Assembly (NCBI RefSeq): GCF_902809835.1
Contig: NZ_CADDWM010000013.1
Span: 218,793 to 282,792 of the forward strand
From: Agromyces sp. Marseille-P2726
GTDB taxonomy: Bacteria; Actinomycetota; Actinomycetes; Actinomycetales; Microbacteriaceae
Reading direction: 5' to 3'
DNA: 64,000 nucleotides
Shown one piece after another: positions 40,941 to 50,100 of the stretch. A program made the position numbers and the translations under genes. The notes beneath the pieces are model-generated. The model was not told the DNA's origin, did not search any database, and worked only from the letters and a program-made list of their open reading frames with translations. Positions within the stretch are counted from its first letter, which is position 1. Each line of letters starts with the position of its first letter.

Positions 40941-40970
40941 GGAACGTTTCGGCACGCGCCGAAGTGTTCC
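40941..40970. promoter_or_regulatory. Palindromic operator between OsmC and ArsR-type genes
   Basis: GGAACGTTTCGG (40941-40952) and CCGAAGTGTTCC (40959-40970) are inverted copies with two mismatches and a 6-base centre. It is centred between the two divergent starts and is the likely target of the ArsR-type regulator. Confidence 0.7.
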
Positions 40971-40986
40971 CGAGTACCGTCGAGGC

Positions 40987-41676
40987 ATGCCGCGGGACTT
41001 CACCACGATCGGGCGCGCGCTGTCGGCGCCGGCCCGCTCGGACATCGTCAACATCCTTATGGACGGTTCGTCCCGCCCGGCGGGCGAACTGGCGTCCGTC
41101 GCCGCCGTGAGTGCCTCGACCGCGAGCGAGCACCTGGCGGTGCTCGTCGAGGCCGGCATCCTCGTCGTGGAGACGAACGGCCGTCGACGCCTGTACCGCA
41201 TCGCCGACGGCGGCATCGCCGCCGCGCTCGAGCAACTCGGCCTGCTATGCCCGCCCACCGAGGACCTCACGTACTACCGGGCGAGGGACGCGCGTCGACT
41301 CGCGGACGCCCGATTCTGCTACGACCACCTGGCCGGTCGACTGGGCGTCGCGGTGACCGACTCGATGAGCGATGCCGGATGGCTCGGGGGCGACCTCGCA
41401 CTCACTGCCCGCGGCGAGACCGCCCTCGCCGAGCGCGGCATCGACCTCGCCGCGCTGCGCTCGGGACGGCGACGGCTCACCCGCGCGTGCGCGGATTGGA
41501 CGGAACGGCGACCGCACCTGGCGGGGTCGCTGGGTTCGGCCGTGGCCGCGCACTTCCTCGCGCAGCAGTGGATCGAACGCGAAGTGCCGCGGGCCGTGCG
41601 CATCACCCGGGCGGGCCGCACTGCCCTGCCGAAGGAGTGGGGCGTGCCCGCGGACGCGCTGCCCGTGGCGCGCTGA
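40987..41676 (+). CDS. ArsR-family winged-helix regulator
   Basis: 229 aa. N-terminal ArsR winged helix (IGRALSAPARSDIVNILMDG, RPAGELASVAAVSASTASEHLAVLVEAGILVVETNGRRRLYRI, residues 7-75), then a C-terminal region of 130 residues with CYDHLAGRLGVAV, found in longer ArsR members. C103 and C119 are not in a metal-site pair typical of ArsR/SmtB, so a redox or organic signal is more likely. Probably controls the divergent OsmC gene through the palindrome at 40941. Confidence 0.85.
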   Translation: MPRDFTTIGRALSAPARSDIVNILMDGSSRPAGELASVAAVSASTASEHLAVLVEAGILVVETNGRRRLYRIADGGIAAALEQLGLLCPPTEDLTYYRARDARRLADARFCYDHLAGRLGVAVTDSMSDAGWLGGDLALTARGETALAERGIDLAALRSGRRRLTRACADWTERRPHLAGSLGSAVAAHFLAQQWIEREVPRAVRITRAGRTALPKEWGVPADALPVAR

Positions 41677-41735
41677 ATCGCGCTGCCGCGCTGAGGGCTT
41701 CCGCTTGCGAACACACCGGCGCCGCGGTGCAGTCT

Positions 41736-41764
41736 GCTCCGCTTATGATATGGTTTACCGGAGC
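41736..41764 (+). promoter_or_regulatory. Candidate promoter/operator of the XRE/nucleotidyltransferase pair
   Basis: A -10-like TATGAT (41744-41749) lies within a GCTCCG (41736-41741) / CGGAGC (41759-41764) inverted repeat, just before AGGAG and the GTG start at 41777. The AT-rich centre is unusual for the region. Short arms, so chance is possible. Confidence 0.45.
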
Positions 41765-41776
41765 ATAGGAGTCGTA

Positions 41777-42355
41777 GTGACTGACATCGCCACGCTGGTC
41801 CGTTCGGCGCGCCGATCGCGCCGTCTGACCCAGCGCGAGCTCGCACGACGCGCCGGGCTGCCGCAGAGCCGGGTCGCCGTCGCCGAGAATGCGCACGAAG
41901 ATCCGCGCTTCGACACGGCGAGCCGCCTCCTCGCGGGGGCAGGGCACCGGCTCTACGCCGCGGCGACCACGCGCGACGACGTCGCGACGATCGCAGCAGA
42001 GATCCGCTACGCGCTCGGGCGCGATGACCGGGCGCTGGCGTTCCGGTTCTTCATCCAGATGAACGACCATCTGGTGGCTGAGCGCGGGCTGCTCCGCGGC
42101 ATCCTCGCCGTCACCGAGCCCGAACTGACCGGTTCGAAGACGTGGGATGCCGCGATCGCGGCGCTCGTCGAGTACCGGCTCAATCAGGAGGGCGTACCGA
42201 GCCCATCTTGGACGAGCGCGTCGACCCGGCACCTCGAGCGCGCCCGGCCCCTGATCGTCGACCCGGCCGACCCGGTGCCGCCGCCCGCTGACGTTCCGGC
42301 CGAATTCCTCGACCACGGCGTGCTCCTCTGGCGCGACTCCCTGGAGAGCGTGTGA
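41777..42355 (+). CDS. XRE-family helix-turn-helix protein (antitoxin-like)
   Basis: 192 aa from GTG 41777 with AGGAG upstream. HTH at 5-60 (LVRSARRSRRLTQRELARRAGLPQSRVAVAE). The C-terminal 120 residues are a separate helical domain with RDDRALAFRFFIQMNDHLVAERGLLRGILAV, a pattern I associate with antitoxin-like XRE proteins paired with nucleotidyltransferases. The stop overlaps the next gene (GTGA). It probably represses its own promoter and neutralises or regulates the enzyme encoded behind it. Confidence 0.75.
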   Translation: MTDIATLVRSARRSRRLTQRELARRAGLPQSRVAVAENAHEDPRFDTASRLLAGAGHRLYAAATTRDDVATIAAEIRYALGRDDRALAFRFFIQMNDHLVAERGLLRGILAVTEPELTGSKTWDAAIAALVEYRLNQEGVPSPSWTSASTRHLERARPLIVDPADPVPPPADVPAEFLDHGVLLWRDSLESV

Positions 42356-42936
42356 TCCTCCTCGACCGAGACGACCTCATCGACGGGCTGCGCGAACTCG
42401 TCGCAGAACTGCACGCCGCCGGCGAGCCGGTCGGCCTGCGCATCGTCGGAGGCGGAGCGTTGGCGCTGCGTCACTTCGATCGCCGCACGACGGTCGACAT
42501 CGACGCGGTTCAGGTGAGCCCGGGCGACGAGGGCTCGGTCCTGGCCGCCGCCGAACGCGTGGCGGAACGCCGGGGGTGGCAGCTCGACTGGCTGAACTTC
42601 AAGGCTGCCCAGCTTGCGCCGTGGTGGGGTCGTGACATCCGCTGGGAACCGATCCACCACGACGACCTCGTGACGATCGAGGTCGCCCCGGCCGATGCCC
42701 TGCTGGCGATGAAGCTGAAGGCGAGCCGCCCCGGCCGCGACACCGACGACATTCGGCAGCTTCTGGCCGTGTGCGGCATCGACTCCGTCGAGGCGGCCGA
42801 CGCGTTGTTCAGCGAGTTCTTCCCGGGCGACTCGCTGACCGACCGTGCGTGGCTCATGGTCGAGCGCATCCTTACTGGCGGGCCGCTCGTGCCTCCCGAC
42901 GTGCCGCCGCCGGCCGATCTCGGGTCCGCGAACTAG
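42352..42936 (+). CDS. Nucleotidyltransferase-fold protein (AbiEii/MenT/DUF6036-like), toxin-like partner
   Basis: 194 aa from GTG 42352. Pol-beta-type motif: GLRIVGGGALALRHFDRRTTVDIDAV, giving the GG loop and D-x-D metal site; the third Asp/Glu may be in VTIEVAPADALLAMKLKA, whose lysine-rich helix is also typical. The protein should transfer a nucleotide to RNA or protein. Translationally coupled to an XRE gene as in MNT- or AbiE-type toxin-antitoxin pairs. Toxicity is inferred from family and layout. Confidence 0.72.
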   Translation: MILLDRDDLIDGLRELVAELHAAGEPVGLRIVGGGALALRHFDRRTTVDIDAVQVSPGDEGSVLAAAERVAERRGWQLDWLNFKAAQLAPWWGRDIRWEPIHHDDLVTIEVAPADALLAMKLKASRPGRDTDDIRQLLAVCGIDSVEAADALFSEFFPGDSLTDRAWLMVERILTGGPLVPPDVPPPADLGSAN

Positions 42937-42962
42937 TCGCCGGGTCTCGCTGGCAGCGTCGC

Positions 42963-43517
42963 TCAGGCCGTCGCCGCGAGCGCGCGCACGGCACGCTCGA
43001 CCGCGGGGCGGACGTCGAGTTCGGGGTCGACCGTGAGTCGGTGCAGGGCCAGCCCGTCGCTCAGCGCCATGAGGGCGCGTGCGGCCGGCACGGGGTCGGG
43101 GATGCCGGCTGCGGCGATGAGCCGGTCGGTCCACTGTTCGAACTCGCGACGCTGGCGGCGCAGTGGTTCGAGGAGTTCGGGGTCGGCGGCGAGTTCGACG
43201 AAGAGTGCGTAGCGCGCCCGGGTGCGGGTCGCGGCCGGGCCGGTCTGCACGAGCAGCACGGCGCAGAGTCCCTCGGCGATCGAGTCGGGCGTCGGCTGCT
43301 CGAGCAGCTCGGGCGTGAAGTCGGCTCGCTCGAGTTCGGCCATCCAGTCGATGATGCCGGCCAGCAGGGCCCGCCGGGTGCGGAACCAGTTCGACGTCGA
43401 CCCGGCGGGCAGTCCGGCCCGTTGATCGACGCGCGCATGACTGAGTGCACGCACGCCGTCGGTGCCGAGGACCTCGACCGCCGCCTCGAGGGCTCGCTCC
43501 CTGGTTGCTGCAGCCAT
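42963..43517 (-). CDS. TetR-family transcriptional regulator
   Basis: 184 aa. TetR HTH at 4-50 (RERALEAAVEVLGTDGVRALSHARVDQRAGLPAGSTSNWFRTRRAL), followed by a helical ligand-binding domain with the TetR_C pattern ARYALFVELAADPEL. Ribosome site AAAGGCG before the ATG. It is followed by the XRE/nucleotidyltransferase pair in convergent orientation; upstream (107 bases, 43518-43626) lies the end of a hydrolase gene on the same strand, so the two could be one unit. Confidence 0.9.
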   Translation of the reverse strand: MAAATRERALEAAVEVLGTDGVRALSHARVDQRAGLPAGSTSNWFRTRRALLAGIIDWMAELERADFTPELLEQPTPDSIAEGLCAVLLVQTGPAATRTRARYALFVELAADPELLEPLRRQRREFEQWTDRLIAAAGIPDPVPAARALMALSDGLALHRLTVDPELDVRPAVERAVRALAATA

Positions 43518-43626
43518 CGGCGCCTTTCACGTCGCGTACGTCGATGAGTCTCGCACGGGCGCGCGTGACGCCGTGGCATCCGCTCGCCGTGGCATTCGCA
43601 GACCGGGTCGCTGTCGGCGGGCCGTC

Positions 43627-44535
43627 TCAGTCGGCTCGCCGGATCCAATCGAGCGTGAGGTTCGCGACCGCCTCGGGTGCTTCGGCGGGGAGGAGCTTGC
43701 CCCCGTCGTCGACGAACGCGAACTCGACGTCGTCGGCGAATCGCTCGGGGTTCGCGCAGAGGCGGCGGATGAGCTCCTCGTCGAACCTGGTGTTGACCCG
43801 GCCGAACGCGAAGAGCGTCGGGACGGTCAGGCGCATCCGCTTGTACACACCACGGCTCAGCCGCATCGACTCGGGGATCACCATGCCTCGGTAGAGCGCA
43901 CGGACCGCCTGGTCGATGGCGGGCCGCTGCATGGGCGCGAGGTGCGCGTCGATCTCCTCCTCCGGCGTCCGTCTCGCGTTGTACTGATCGGCCCACACAC
44001 CGCGGAGCGAGCTGCCGGGGCGATGCCAGAGCAGCTTCGGCATGTGCCGGAAGGCGGCGACGAGCCTGGGGCTGAACGAGATGAATCCGGGCGGCACCGA
44101 GAGCTGAACCGCCCTCCCCACGCGCTCGGGGTGGGCGTAGGCGAGCTGCATCGCGGTGATCGCCCCCATATCGTGACTGACGAGGTGCGCACGTTCGACG
44201 CCGAGCGCATCGAAGAGGGCGAGCAGGTCATGCAGTCGCGTCTCGCGCTCGATGCCGGGGTCGTCGGCTTCGGTCCAGCCGGCACCGCGAAGGTCGGGAC
44301 AGATCACGCGGTAGCCCTGCTCGGCGATCAGCGGCGCGACCTGGTGCCACTGCCACCAATGCAGCGGGAAGCCGTGGAGCATGACGACGGGCTCACCGTC
44401 GCCGATGGTGGCGAGGTGGGTGCGCAGGCCCGGGGTCTCGACGATGAGGTGTTCGAACCCGGATGCCTCGGGCAGCGGCCGTGCGAGATCCGCCGGTGCG
44501 GCGATCGGTTGGGGACGAGGTTCAGGTGCACGCAT
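43627..44535 (-). CDS. Alpha/beta hydrolase, epoxide-hydrolase-like, lacking the catalytic histidine
   Basis: 302 aa. Oxyanion HGFP (LHGFPLHWWQWH), DLRGAGWTEADD, and nucleophile elbow SHDMGA with Asp122, the form used by epoxide hydrolases and dehalogenases. At the place of the catalytic His (normally GxGHFxPxEAPE) the sequence reads DGGKLLPAEAPEAV, with Lys280. The usual acid position (GxxD) reads GRVN. Two of three catalytic residues appear replaced, so it is either inactive, uses other residues, or is drifting. AAGGAG before ATG. Confidence 0.75.
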   Translation of the reverse strand: MRAPEPRPQPIAAPADLARPLPEASGFEHLIVETPGLRTHLATIGDGEPVVMLHGFPLHWWQWHQVAPLIAEQGYRVICPDLRGAGWTEADDPGIERETRLHDLLALFDALGVERAHLVSHDMGAITAMQLAYAHPERVGRAVQLSVPPGFISFSPRLVAAFRHMPKLLWHRPGSSLRGVWADQYNARRTPEEEIDAHLAPMQRPAIDQAVRALYRGMVIPESMRLSRGVYKRMRLTVPTLFAFGRVNTRFDEELIRRLCANPERFADDVEFAFVDDGGKLLPAEAPEAVANLTLDWIRRAD

Positions 44536-44573
44536 GACGACTCCTTCGTCGATGCGGATTACTACGTTAGCGC

Positions 44574-45150
44574 GCGCCTGCCACACCCTGCGATTCGGAG
44601 TTGCGGGGTTTCCGTTCGACCTGCATCGCGGCGACCGGATCATGGTGCTCGGCTCGCGCGGTCGGGCAAGTCGACGCTGCTCGACGTGCTGACCGGTCAG
44701 ACCGAAGCGGATGCCGGGACCATCCGTTGGGCGAAGGGCGTCAGGTCCGTCTCGTACAACCGGGATTGCGCCGAACTGGACCTCGATGACACCGTCGGCC
44801 ACGCGGTGAACGCCTACCCGGATTCGCTGGCGTTCACGGCGACGAAGAAGCGCGTGAACCGGTTCCTGTCGATGCTGCAGTCCTCGGGGGCCGACCTGCA
44901 GCAGAAGTCGGCACCCCCTCTGGCGGCCAGCGCCCGCGTCGCGATCGCCCCATGCCTGTTCTCGGGCGCAGCCGTGATCGTGCTCGACGAGCCCACCAAC
45001 CACTTCGACATCAACTCGACCCAAGTTGATGGAGCGCGCGCTCACGCATTTGCCCGGCGCGGTGATCGTGGTCTCGCACGACCGCTTCTTCGTCGACAAG
45101 CTCGCCGACCGGCTCGGGTCGAGCTGGACCGGGTCATTGCCGAAGATTAG
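44574..45150 (+). pseudogene. ABC-F ATPase remnant (second nucleotide-binding domain)
   Basis: Across shifting frames the protein reads [36 protein letters not shown] (Walker A rest), DTVGHAVNAYP, KKRVNRFLSMLQ, IVLDEPTNHFDINSTQ (Walker B with the ABC-F NH) and MERALTHLPGAVIVVSHDRFFVDKLADRL (H-loop). The Walker A lost a base near 44662, the signature SGGQR is out of frame (about 44915-44930), and the frame shifts again near 45025. The first half of the gene is missing. ABC-F proteins act on ribosomes, some giving antibiotic resistance; this copy cannot work. Confidence 0.8.
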
Positions 45151-47106
45151 GCAAGAGTCGCGTTGAGCAACTCGAACAGCTTCTCGAAGTGCTTCACGGA
45201 TTCAGCCTTGACCGACGTGAAGAACTCCTCTTGTCGCGAAGTCAGCATGTGCGCCGGGAGTGCGTGGTTGAACTTGCCCTCGACCTCTTCGATCCGGCCT
45301 ATTATCCGCCCGTGCGTTTCAGCGAGATCTGCCTCGGCGAGGTTCTTGGAGAACGTCAAATTGTACAGCCGCAGATAGTCGCTAAGCGCAAAGAGATCCT
45401 CGATATCCGAACTGTTCGGCAGCGCTTTGGCAACGTCGGACACCGCGACGATGCGCGTCTCGGAAACGCCATTTGCGCGCGCGGCAGCTTTAGTCCGATC
45501 CAGTACGGAAGCGGTCTTCTCGCCGTCAACCAGGACCGACACCTCAAGACGGCGACCCATCAGCGCGACGAATGCCGGCATGTTCGTAACACCGCCGACG
45601 GGAATAATAGACAAGCGGGAGTCGAGCGAGGTCTTCCCAATGGAAGCGAGGTGCGCGCTCATTCGCATGAGGTAGACAAAGTCCGAACTGCCTTCGACGA
45701 GCAAGTGCTGACCCCCACCTAGGAACAGATGCTGGCTGATTGTATAGCCCAGCGCGGATTCAACGGGCAGGACTGTCGCGCGGTCGGCCTTGAGGTTGAC
45801 TGGCGTGACTTCGACACCGGCCCCCTGATCCTCCCTTGTGGCACGGTCGTGCACGGCACGCAGTTTCTCGTAGGCCGCGGGGTCGACCATGAACTGCGAG
45901 TGCGTCGTGTAGATCGTCTGCTTGGAGGCTCCGAGTTCGTTGAAGATGAAGTTGATGAAGTCTTTTTGAGCCTCTCCGTGCAGGCTCGTGCCGGGTTCGT
46001 CCAGAAGTACGATTACAGGATCGTCGCTGTGCTGATGGGCGCTGAACGCTGCGAAGAACGAGAAGAACCACTGGAAACCGGTCGATCGTGTCGAGAAGTT
46101 CGTTTCGACATCCCCGTGGCGGGCGTCGCGAAGCTCAATCTTGAGAATGCGGTGGTTCACGACATTCCCGTTGGGCAGCGTGTCGACCTGCACGTTGTCA
46201 TCGCCGAAGACCACCGCAAGGTCTGTATTGGCCTTCCAATACTTGAACACCTCTCGGCTCAAAGTCTGAGCCTGCGGCCTGAAGTTGAGCCTTACGGCTG
46301 TCGTAATTCGTGTCGAGGAAGTCCTCCGGCTCGACCTGAGCGTGGCTCAGCAGAGATAGTACTGTTCGCTCTTCCTCCGACAGTGCGTCGGAACGCCCCG
46401 CCTTGCTTGCCAGTTCTGTCAGGTCGGTCTCGCCGGGAAGCAGGCTGTAGTTCGAGAAGTAGAAGAATTTCGGAACTCGCGCGGCGAGAGCGTTCGAGGC
46501 TTCCTGCTCCAACTCTCCCGTGAGCAGGTACCGGTGCTTTTCCGCGACAGCGGGGAACGATGACAAGGACTTTGCACGAGGAGGGGCCGACTCCTTGAGC
46601 GATTTGGCAAGCTGCTTCGCCCGCGCGATGGCGTCATCGATAGTCGCCGACCCCACCAGTTCATCAATGTCGTCCTCATCGACGGAGGCAGTGGTTCCGG
46701 CCTGTCGGATCACCGCTTCGAGGGGCGCTTCGGGGGTGACGTAGTACTTGTTGTCGTAGCTGCGCGAAACGCGTATCACGACATCGGCCGGAAGCGGCGC
46801 GGGCAACGCCTCGCGAAGAGCATCGATGTCTGCGTCCTCGACGGCGAATTCTGCGACGACAGGGCGCACCTTCTCGAGATCGTCTTTCCGCTGGTCGGCG
46901 ATGAGCCTCCAGCGCGGGTACTCGGTGATGACGTCGAACGTCCGGGCGTCTCCGTTCGCCGGGTTCAATCTGTGGAGCGCCTTGAGAATTGTCGTCTTAC
47001 CCGACTCGTTCTTCCCGACCAGTGCGGTGACGTCATCCTCAATCTCAATGCATTGCGGTTCGACAAAGTTCCGAAACCGCTGAATCGTCACCGCACGAAG
47101 CTTCAC
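45147..47106 (-). pseudogene. OLD-family ATP-dependent nuclease, split by one frameshift
   Basis: The upstream half starts at GTG 47106 (GGAGGG 8 bases ahead): VKLRAVTIQRFRNF and Walker A GKNESGKTT of an SMC-like ATPase. The downstream half (stop at 45147) has Walker B VLLDEPGTSLHG, IYTTHSQFMVD, and a TOPRIM domain (HLLVEGSSDFVYL, VLVDGEKTA). One extra base near 46266 breaks the frame; without it ...LQAAGS joins TLSREVFKYW and gives about 652 aa, a usual length. OLD nucleases act in anti-phage or DNA-repair functions. Base composition is lower in GC than neighbours, suggesting horizontal origin. A sequencing error cannot be excluded; a split two-protein form is less likely. Confidence 0.75.
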
Positions 47107-47350
47107 TGGACTATTCCCTCCGGTCCGATCTCGTACTCCAGATACTAGGGCTGGCATACGAAACGCCAGTCGCTGCCGTCGGTATGCCGATGACTTGCCT
47201 AGCCAGTTCGACGTCGCCCTTCCGCGACTGTCGAGCCATCCGGGAGTTCGGATAGACGTCGTCTTGCTAGGGACCGGGCCGAGGCCGCGCTTCGTCGTCC
47301 CAGCCGTCCCCCGGTGCAGCGAGGAATATTGCGGCCGTCCTCGCGTTAAA

Positions 47351-47371
47351 CTTGAGCGTACCCAACTCAAG
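47351..47371 (+). promoter_or_regulatory. HAIR element (HspR operator) upstream of the clp gene
   Basis: CTTGAGC (47351-47357), 7 bases, ACTCAAG (47365-47371): one mismatch from the HspR-associated inverted repeat CTTGAGT-N7-ACTCAAG. It lies 19 bases before the GTG start, so HspR would block transcription or elongation and release it on heat shock. The 244 bases before it (47107-47350) hold no gene. Confidence 0.85.
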
Positions 47372-47390
47372 TTCCCCCAGGAGGACCTAG

Positions 47391-50039
47391 GTGCCCGACA
47401 ACTTCAACCCCGAGGCAGGCGCGAGCTCGTTCGACGAGTTCCTCGCCCGATACCTCGCGGGTGAGCAGGCGCGGCAGGCGCGGTCGATCGACCTCAGCCG
47501 CTTCCTGACCGCCCGCACCCAGAGCATCCTGCAGCAGGCAGGGCGCTTCGCGCTCGAGCGCGGCCAGACCGAGCTCGACGCGCTGCACATCCTGCGCGTC
47601 ATCGTCGAAGACGAGGCGGTCCGGCAGGCTATTCAGCGCATCGGGGTCGACCCCGAGCGCATCATCACGGCGACCGAGGCGCGTCTGCCCGCGGCCCTTG
47701 ATTTCGACGAGCTCAATCGGCGGGAAGCCGTCAACGCGGCCACGATCACGCCGAGCGCGTCCCGCGCGCTGTTCCACGCGTACCAGGTGGCGCGCTCGAG
47801 CGGCTCGACGTACATCGATCCTGAGCACCTCTTCTTCGCCCTCGTGCTGGGGCAGGATGCCCCCGCCGGCCAGGTGCTGGCACGCGCCGGCGTCACCGCT
47901 GAGGCGCTGACGCAGCAGGTGCGTGAGAGCGTCATTGGCGAGGGTGACGAGGGTTTCGATACGCGGTCGACTTCGTCGAGCGCTACTCAACCCACGAGCA
48001 CGCCGATGCTCGACAAGTTCGGCACCGATCTCACCGAGATGGCCCGCGAGGGTGACCTCGACCCCGTGATCGGGCGCGCCGACGAGATCGAGCAGACGAT
48101 CGAGATCCTGAGCCGCCGCACGAAGAACAACCCCGTGCTGGTCGGCGAGGCCGGCGTCGGCAAGACCGCGATCGTCGAGGGACTGGCCCGCGCGATCGTC
48201 GAGGAGTCGGTGCCCGAGGCACTGCTCGGCAAGCGCGTCATCGCCCTCGACCTGCCCGGCATGCTGGCCGGCACGCGCTACCGCGGCGACTTCGAGGAGC
48301 GCCTCACCAAGACCATGGAGGAGATCGCCGACCACAAGGGCGAGCTCATCATCTTCGTCGACGAGGTGCACACCGTCGTCGGCGCGGGCGGTAGTGGCGG
48401 CGGCGAAGGCATGGACGCGGGCAACATCCTGAAGCCGCGCCTCGCGCGCGGTGAGCTGCACCTCGTCGGTGCGACCACGCTCAACGAGTACCGCCAGATC
48501 GAGAAGGATGCCGCGCTCGAGCGCCGGTTCCAGCCCGTTCGGGTTGGCGAGCCCTCGATCGAGGACTCGGTGCTGATCCTGCACGGCCTGAAGCCCGCGT
48601 ATGAGGAGCACCACGGTGTCGAGTACACGGATGCCGCGCTGCGGGCGTCCGTCGAACTGAGTGCGCGCTACCTCACCGACCGCGTTCTGCCCGACAAGGC
48701 GATCGACCTGATCGACCAGGCCGGCGCGCGACTGCGCCTGAAGCTCGGCGTGAAGGTCGACGTGTCGGAGCTCATCGAGCGTCTCGCGACGCTCGAGGCC
48801 GACAAGAACGCTGCGGTCACGGCCGAGCACTACGAGGAGGCGTCGCGCATCCGCGACGAGATCTCGAAGGTGCAGGCGAAGCTCGATGAGGCGACCGCCA
48901 CCGTGGGTCGAGGAGCGCCGCGAAGCGACGCGTCTCGAGACGGTGAGGGTGTGGGTCTCGATACGGCCGCTGACGCTGCCTACTCGACCAACGTCATCGA
49001 CGAGGCGCAGATCGCCGCCGTGATCTCGCGGGCGACCGGCATCCCGGTGAACCGCCTCACCGAGAGCGAGCGCGAGCGCCTGGCCGACCTCGAGGGCGAG
49101 CTGCACGAGCGCGTCATCGGACAGGACGACGCCGTCACCGCCGTCGCGCGCGCCGTGCGCCGCAACCGCACGGGCATGGGCGACGCGAAGCGTCCGGTGG
49201 GATCGTTCCTGTTCCTCGGACCGACCGGCGTCGGCAAGACCGAGCTGGCGCGTGCGCTGGCCGACCGGCTGTTCGACGACGAGGGCGCGATCATCCGCTT
49301 CGACATGAGCGAGTTCGGCGAGCGGCACACCGTGTCGCGACTCGTCGGAGCTCCTCCCGGCTACGTCGGCTACGACGAGGCCGGACAGCTCACCGAGCGC
49401 GTGCGGCGCAACCCGTACTCGATCGTGCTGTTCGACGAGATCGAGAAGGCGCACCCCGACGTGTTCAACCTGCTGCTGCAGGTGCTCGACGACGGACGTC
49501 TCACCGACGGCCAGGGTCGCACGGTCGACTTCCGCAACACGGTGGTCGTGATGACCTCGAACCTCGGTTCGGAGTTCCTGGCGTCGCGGTCGGGTGCGCT
49601 CGGCTTCGTGGCATCCGCTGATGGCTCTGGTTTCTCGTCGCAGGAGGACGTGCGCCAGCGCGTCATGGGCAAGGTGCGCGAGGCCATGCGGCCCGAGTTC
49701 CTGAACCGCATCGACGAGATCGTGCTGTTCCAGAAGCTCACGCAGGACGAGCTCGCGCAGATCGTGCGCCTGATGCTGGCTGCGACCGAGAAGCGGCTCG
49801 CGGCGCGTGAGGTCACCATCGAGGTGACGGATGCCGCGGTGGCGCTCCTCGCGGAGCGCGGCTACGAGCCCGAGTACGGTGCCCGCCCGCTGCGCCGCCT
49901 GATCCAGCGCGAGATCGACGACCGCATCGCCGACCTCTTCGTCACCGGCCAGCTCGGCGACGGCGAGGGCGTGACCGTGGATGCCGCCGACGGCGAGTTC
50001 GCGGTGGCCCCCGTGCCCCGCGCCGTGCTCGCGGCGTAA
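47391..50039 (+). CDS. clpC: ClpC-type AAA+ unfoldase (Clp protease ATP-binding subunit)
   Basis: 882 aa from GTG 47391 (AGGAGG ahead). Clp N-domain (about 40-175), D1 Walker A GEAGVGKT 252-259 and [12 protein letters not shown], a short middle domain with a UVR-like helix pair ([20 protein letters not shown]), then D2 Walker A GPTGVGKT 610-617, LFDEIEKAH, and the C-terminal D2-small domain. SGALGFVAS holds an LGF-type tripeptide of the ClpP-binding loop, so it should feed ClpP rather than disaggregate like ClpB. Between the middle domain and D2 (about 505-533) is an unusual segment encoded by two REP-like repeats. Controlled by the HAIR element. Confidence 0.88.
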   Translation: MPDNFNPEAGASSFDEFLARYLAGEQARQARSIDLSRFLTARTQSILQQAGRFALERGQTELDALHILRVIVEDEAVRQAIQRIGVDPERIITATEARLPAALDFDELNRREAVNAATITPSASRALFHAYQVARSSGSTYIDPEHLFFALVLGQDAPAGQVLARAGVTAEALTQQVRESVIGEGDEGFDTRSTSSSATQPTSTPMLDKFGTDLTEMAREGDLDPVIGRADEIEQTIEILSRRTKNNPVLVGEAGVGKTAIVEGLARAIVEESVPEALLGKRVIALDLPGMLAGTRYRGDFEERLTKTMEEIADHKGELIIFVDEVHTVVGAGGSGGGEGMDAGNILKPRLARGELHLVGATTLNEYRQIEKDAALERRFQPVRVGEPSIEDSVLILHGLKPAYEEHHGVEYTDAALRASVELSARYLTDRVLPDKAIDLIDQAGARLRLKLGVKVDVSELIERLATLEADKNAAVTAEHYEEASRIRDEISKVQAKLDEATATVGRGAPRSDASRDGEGVGLDTAADAAYSTNVIDEAQIAAVISRATGIPVNRLTESERERLADLEGELHERVIGQDDAVTAVARAVRRNRTGMGDAKRPVGSFLFLGPTGVGKTELARALADRLFDDEGAIIRFDMSEFGERHTVSRLVGAPPGYVGYDEAGQLTERVRRNPYSIVLFDEIEKAHPDVFNLLLQVLDDGRLTDGQGRTVDFRNTVVVMTSNLGSEFLASRSGALGFVASADGSGFSSQEDVRQRVMGKVREAMRPEFLNRIDEIVLFQKLTQDELAQIVRLMLAATEKRLAAREVTIEVTDAAVALLAERGYEPEYGARPLRRLIQREIDDRIADLFVTGQLGDGEGVTVDAADGEFAVAPVPRAVLAA
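48906..48989. repeat. Pair of REP-like palindromes inside clpC
   Basis: Element A at 48906-48941 (starts GGTCGAGGAGCG, ends CGTCTCGAGAC) and element B at 48953-48989 (starts GGGTCTCGATACGG, ends CTACTCGACC) lie head to head, 11 bases apart. Both are the same family as the intergenic repeats at 50049, 53644, 61652 and 62111. Together with flanks they add about 28 in-frame codons to clpC. Confidence 0.75.
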
Positions 50040-50048
50040 CCCCGCTCG

Positions 50049-50089
50049 GGTCGTCGAGTAGCGCCGCCGCCGGCGACGCGTATCGAGAC
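50049..50089. repeat. REP-like palindrome downstream of clpC
   Basis: Starts GGTCGTCGAGTAGCGCC and ends ACGCGTATCGAGAC: GTCGAGTA...TATCGAGAC arms with the central GCCGCCGCCGGC. Same family as the elements inside clpC. Ten bases after the clpC stop. Confidence 0.65.
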
Positions 50090-50100
50090 GCACTACCAAC

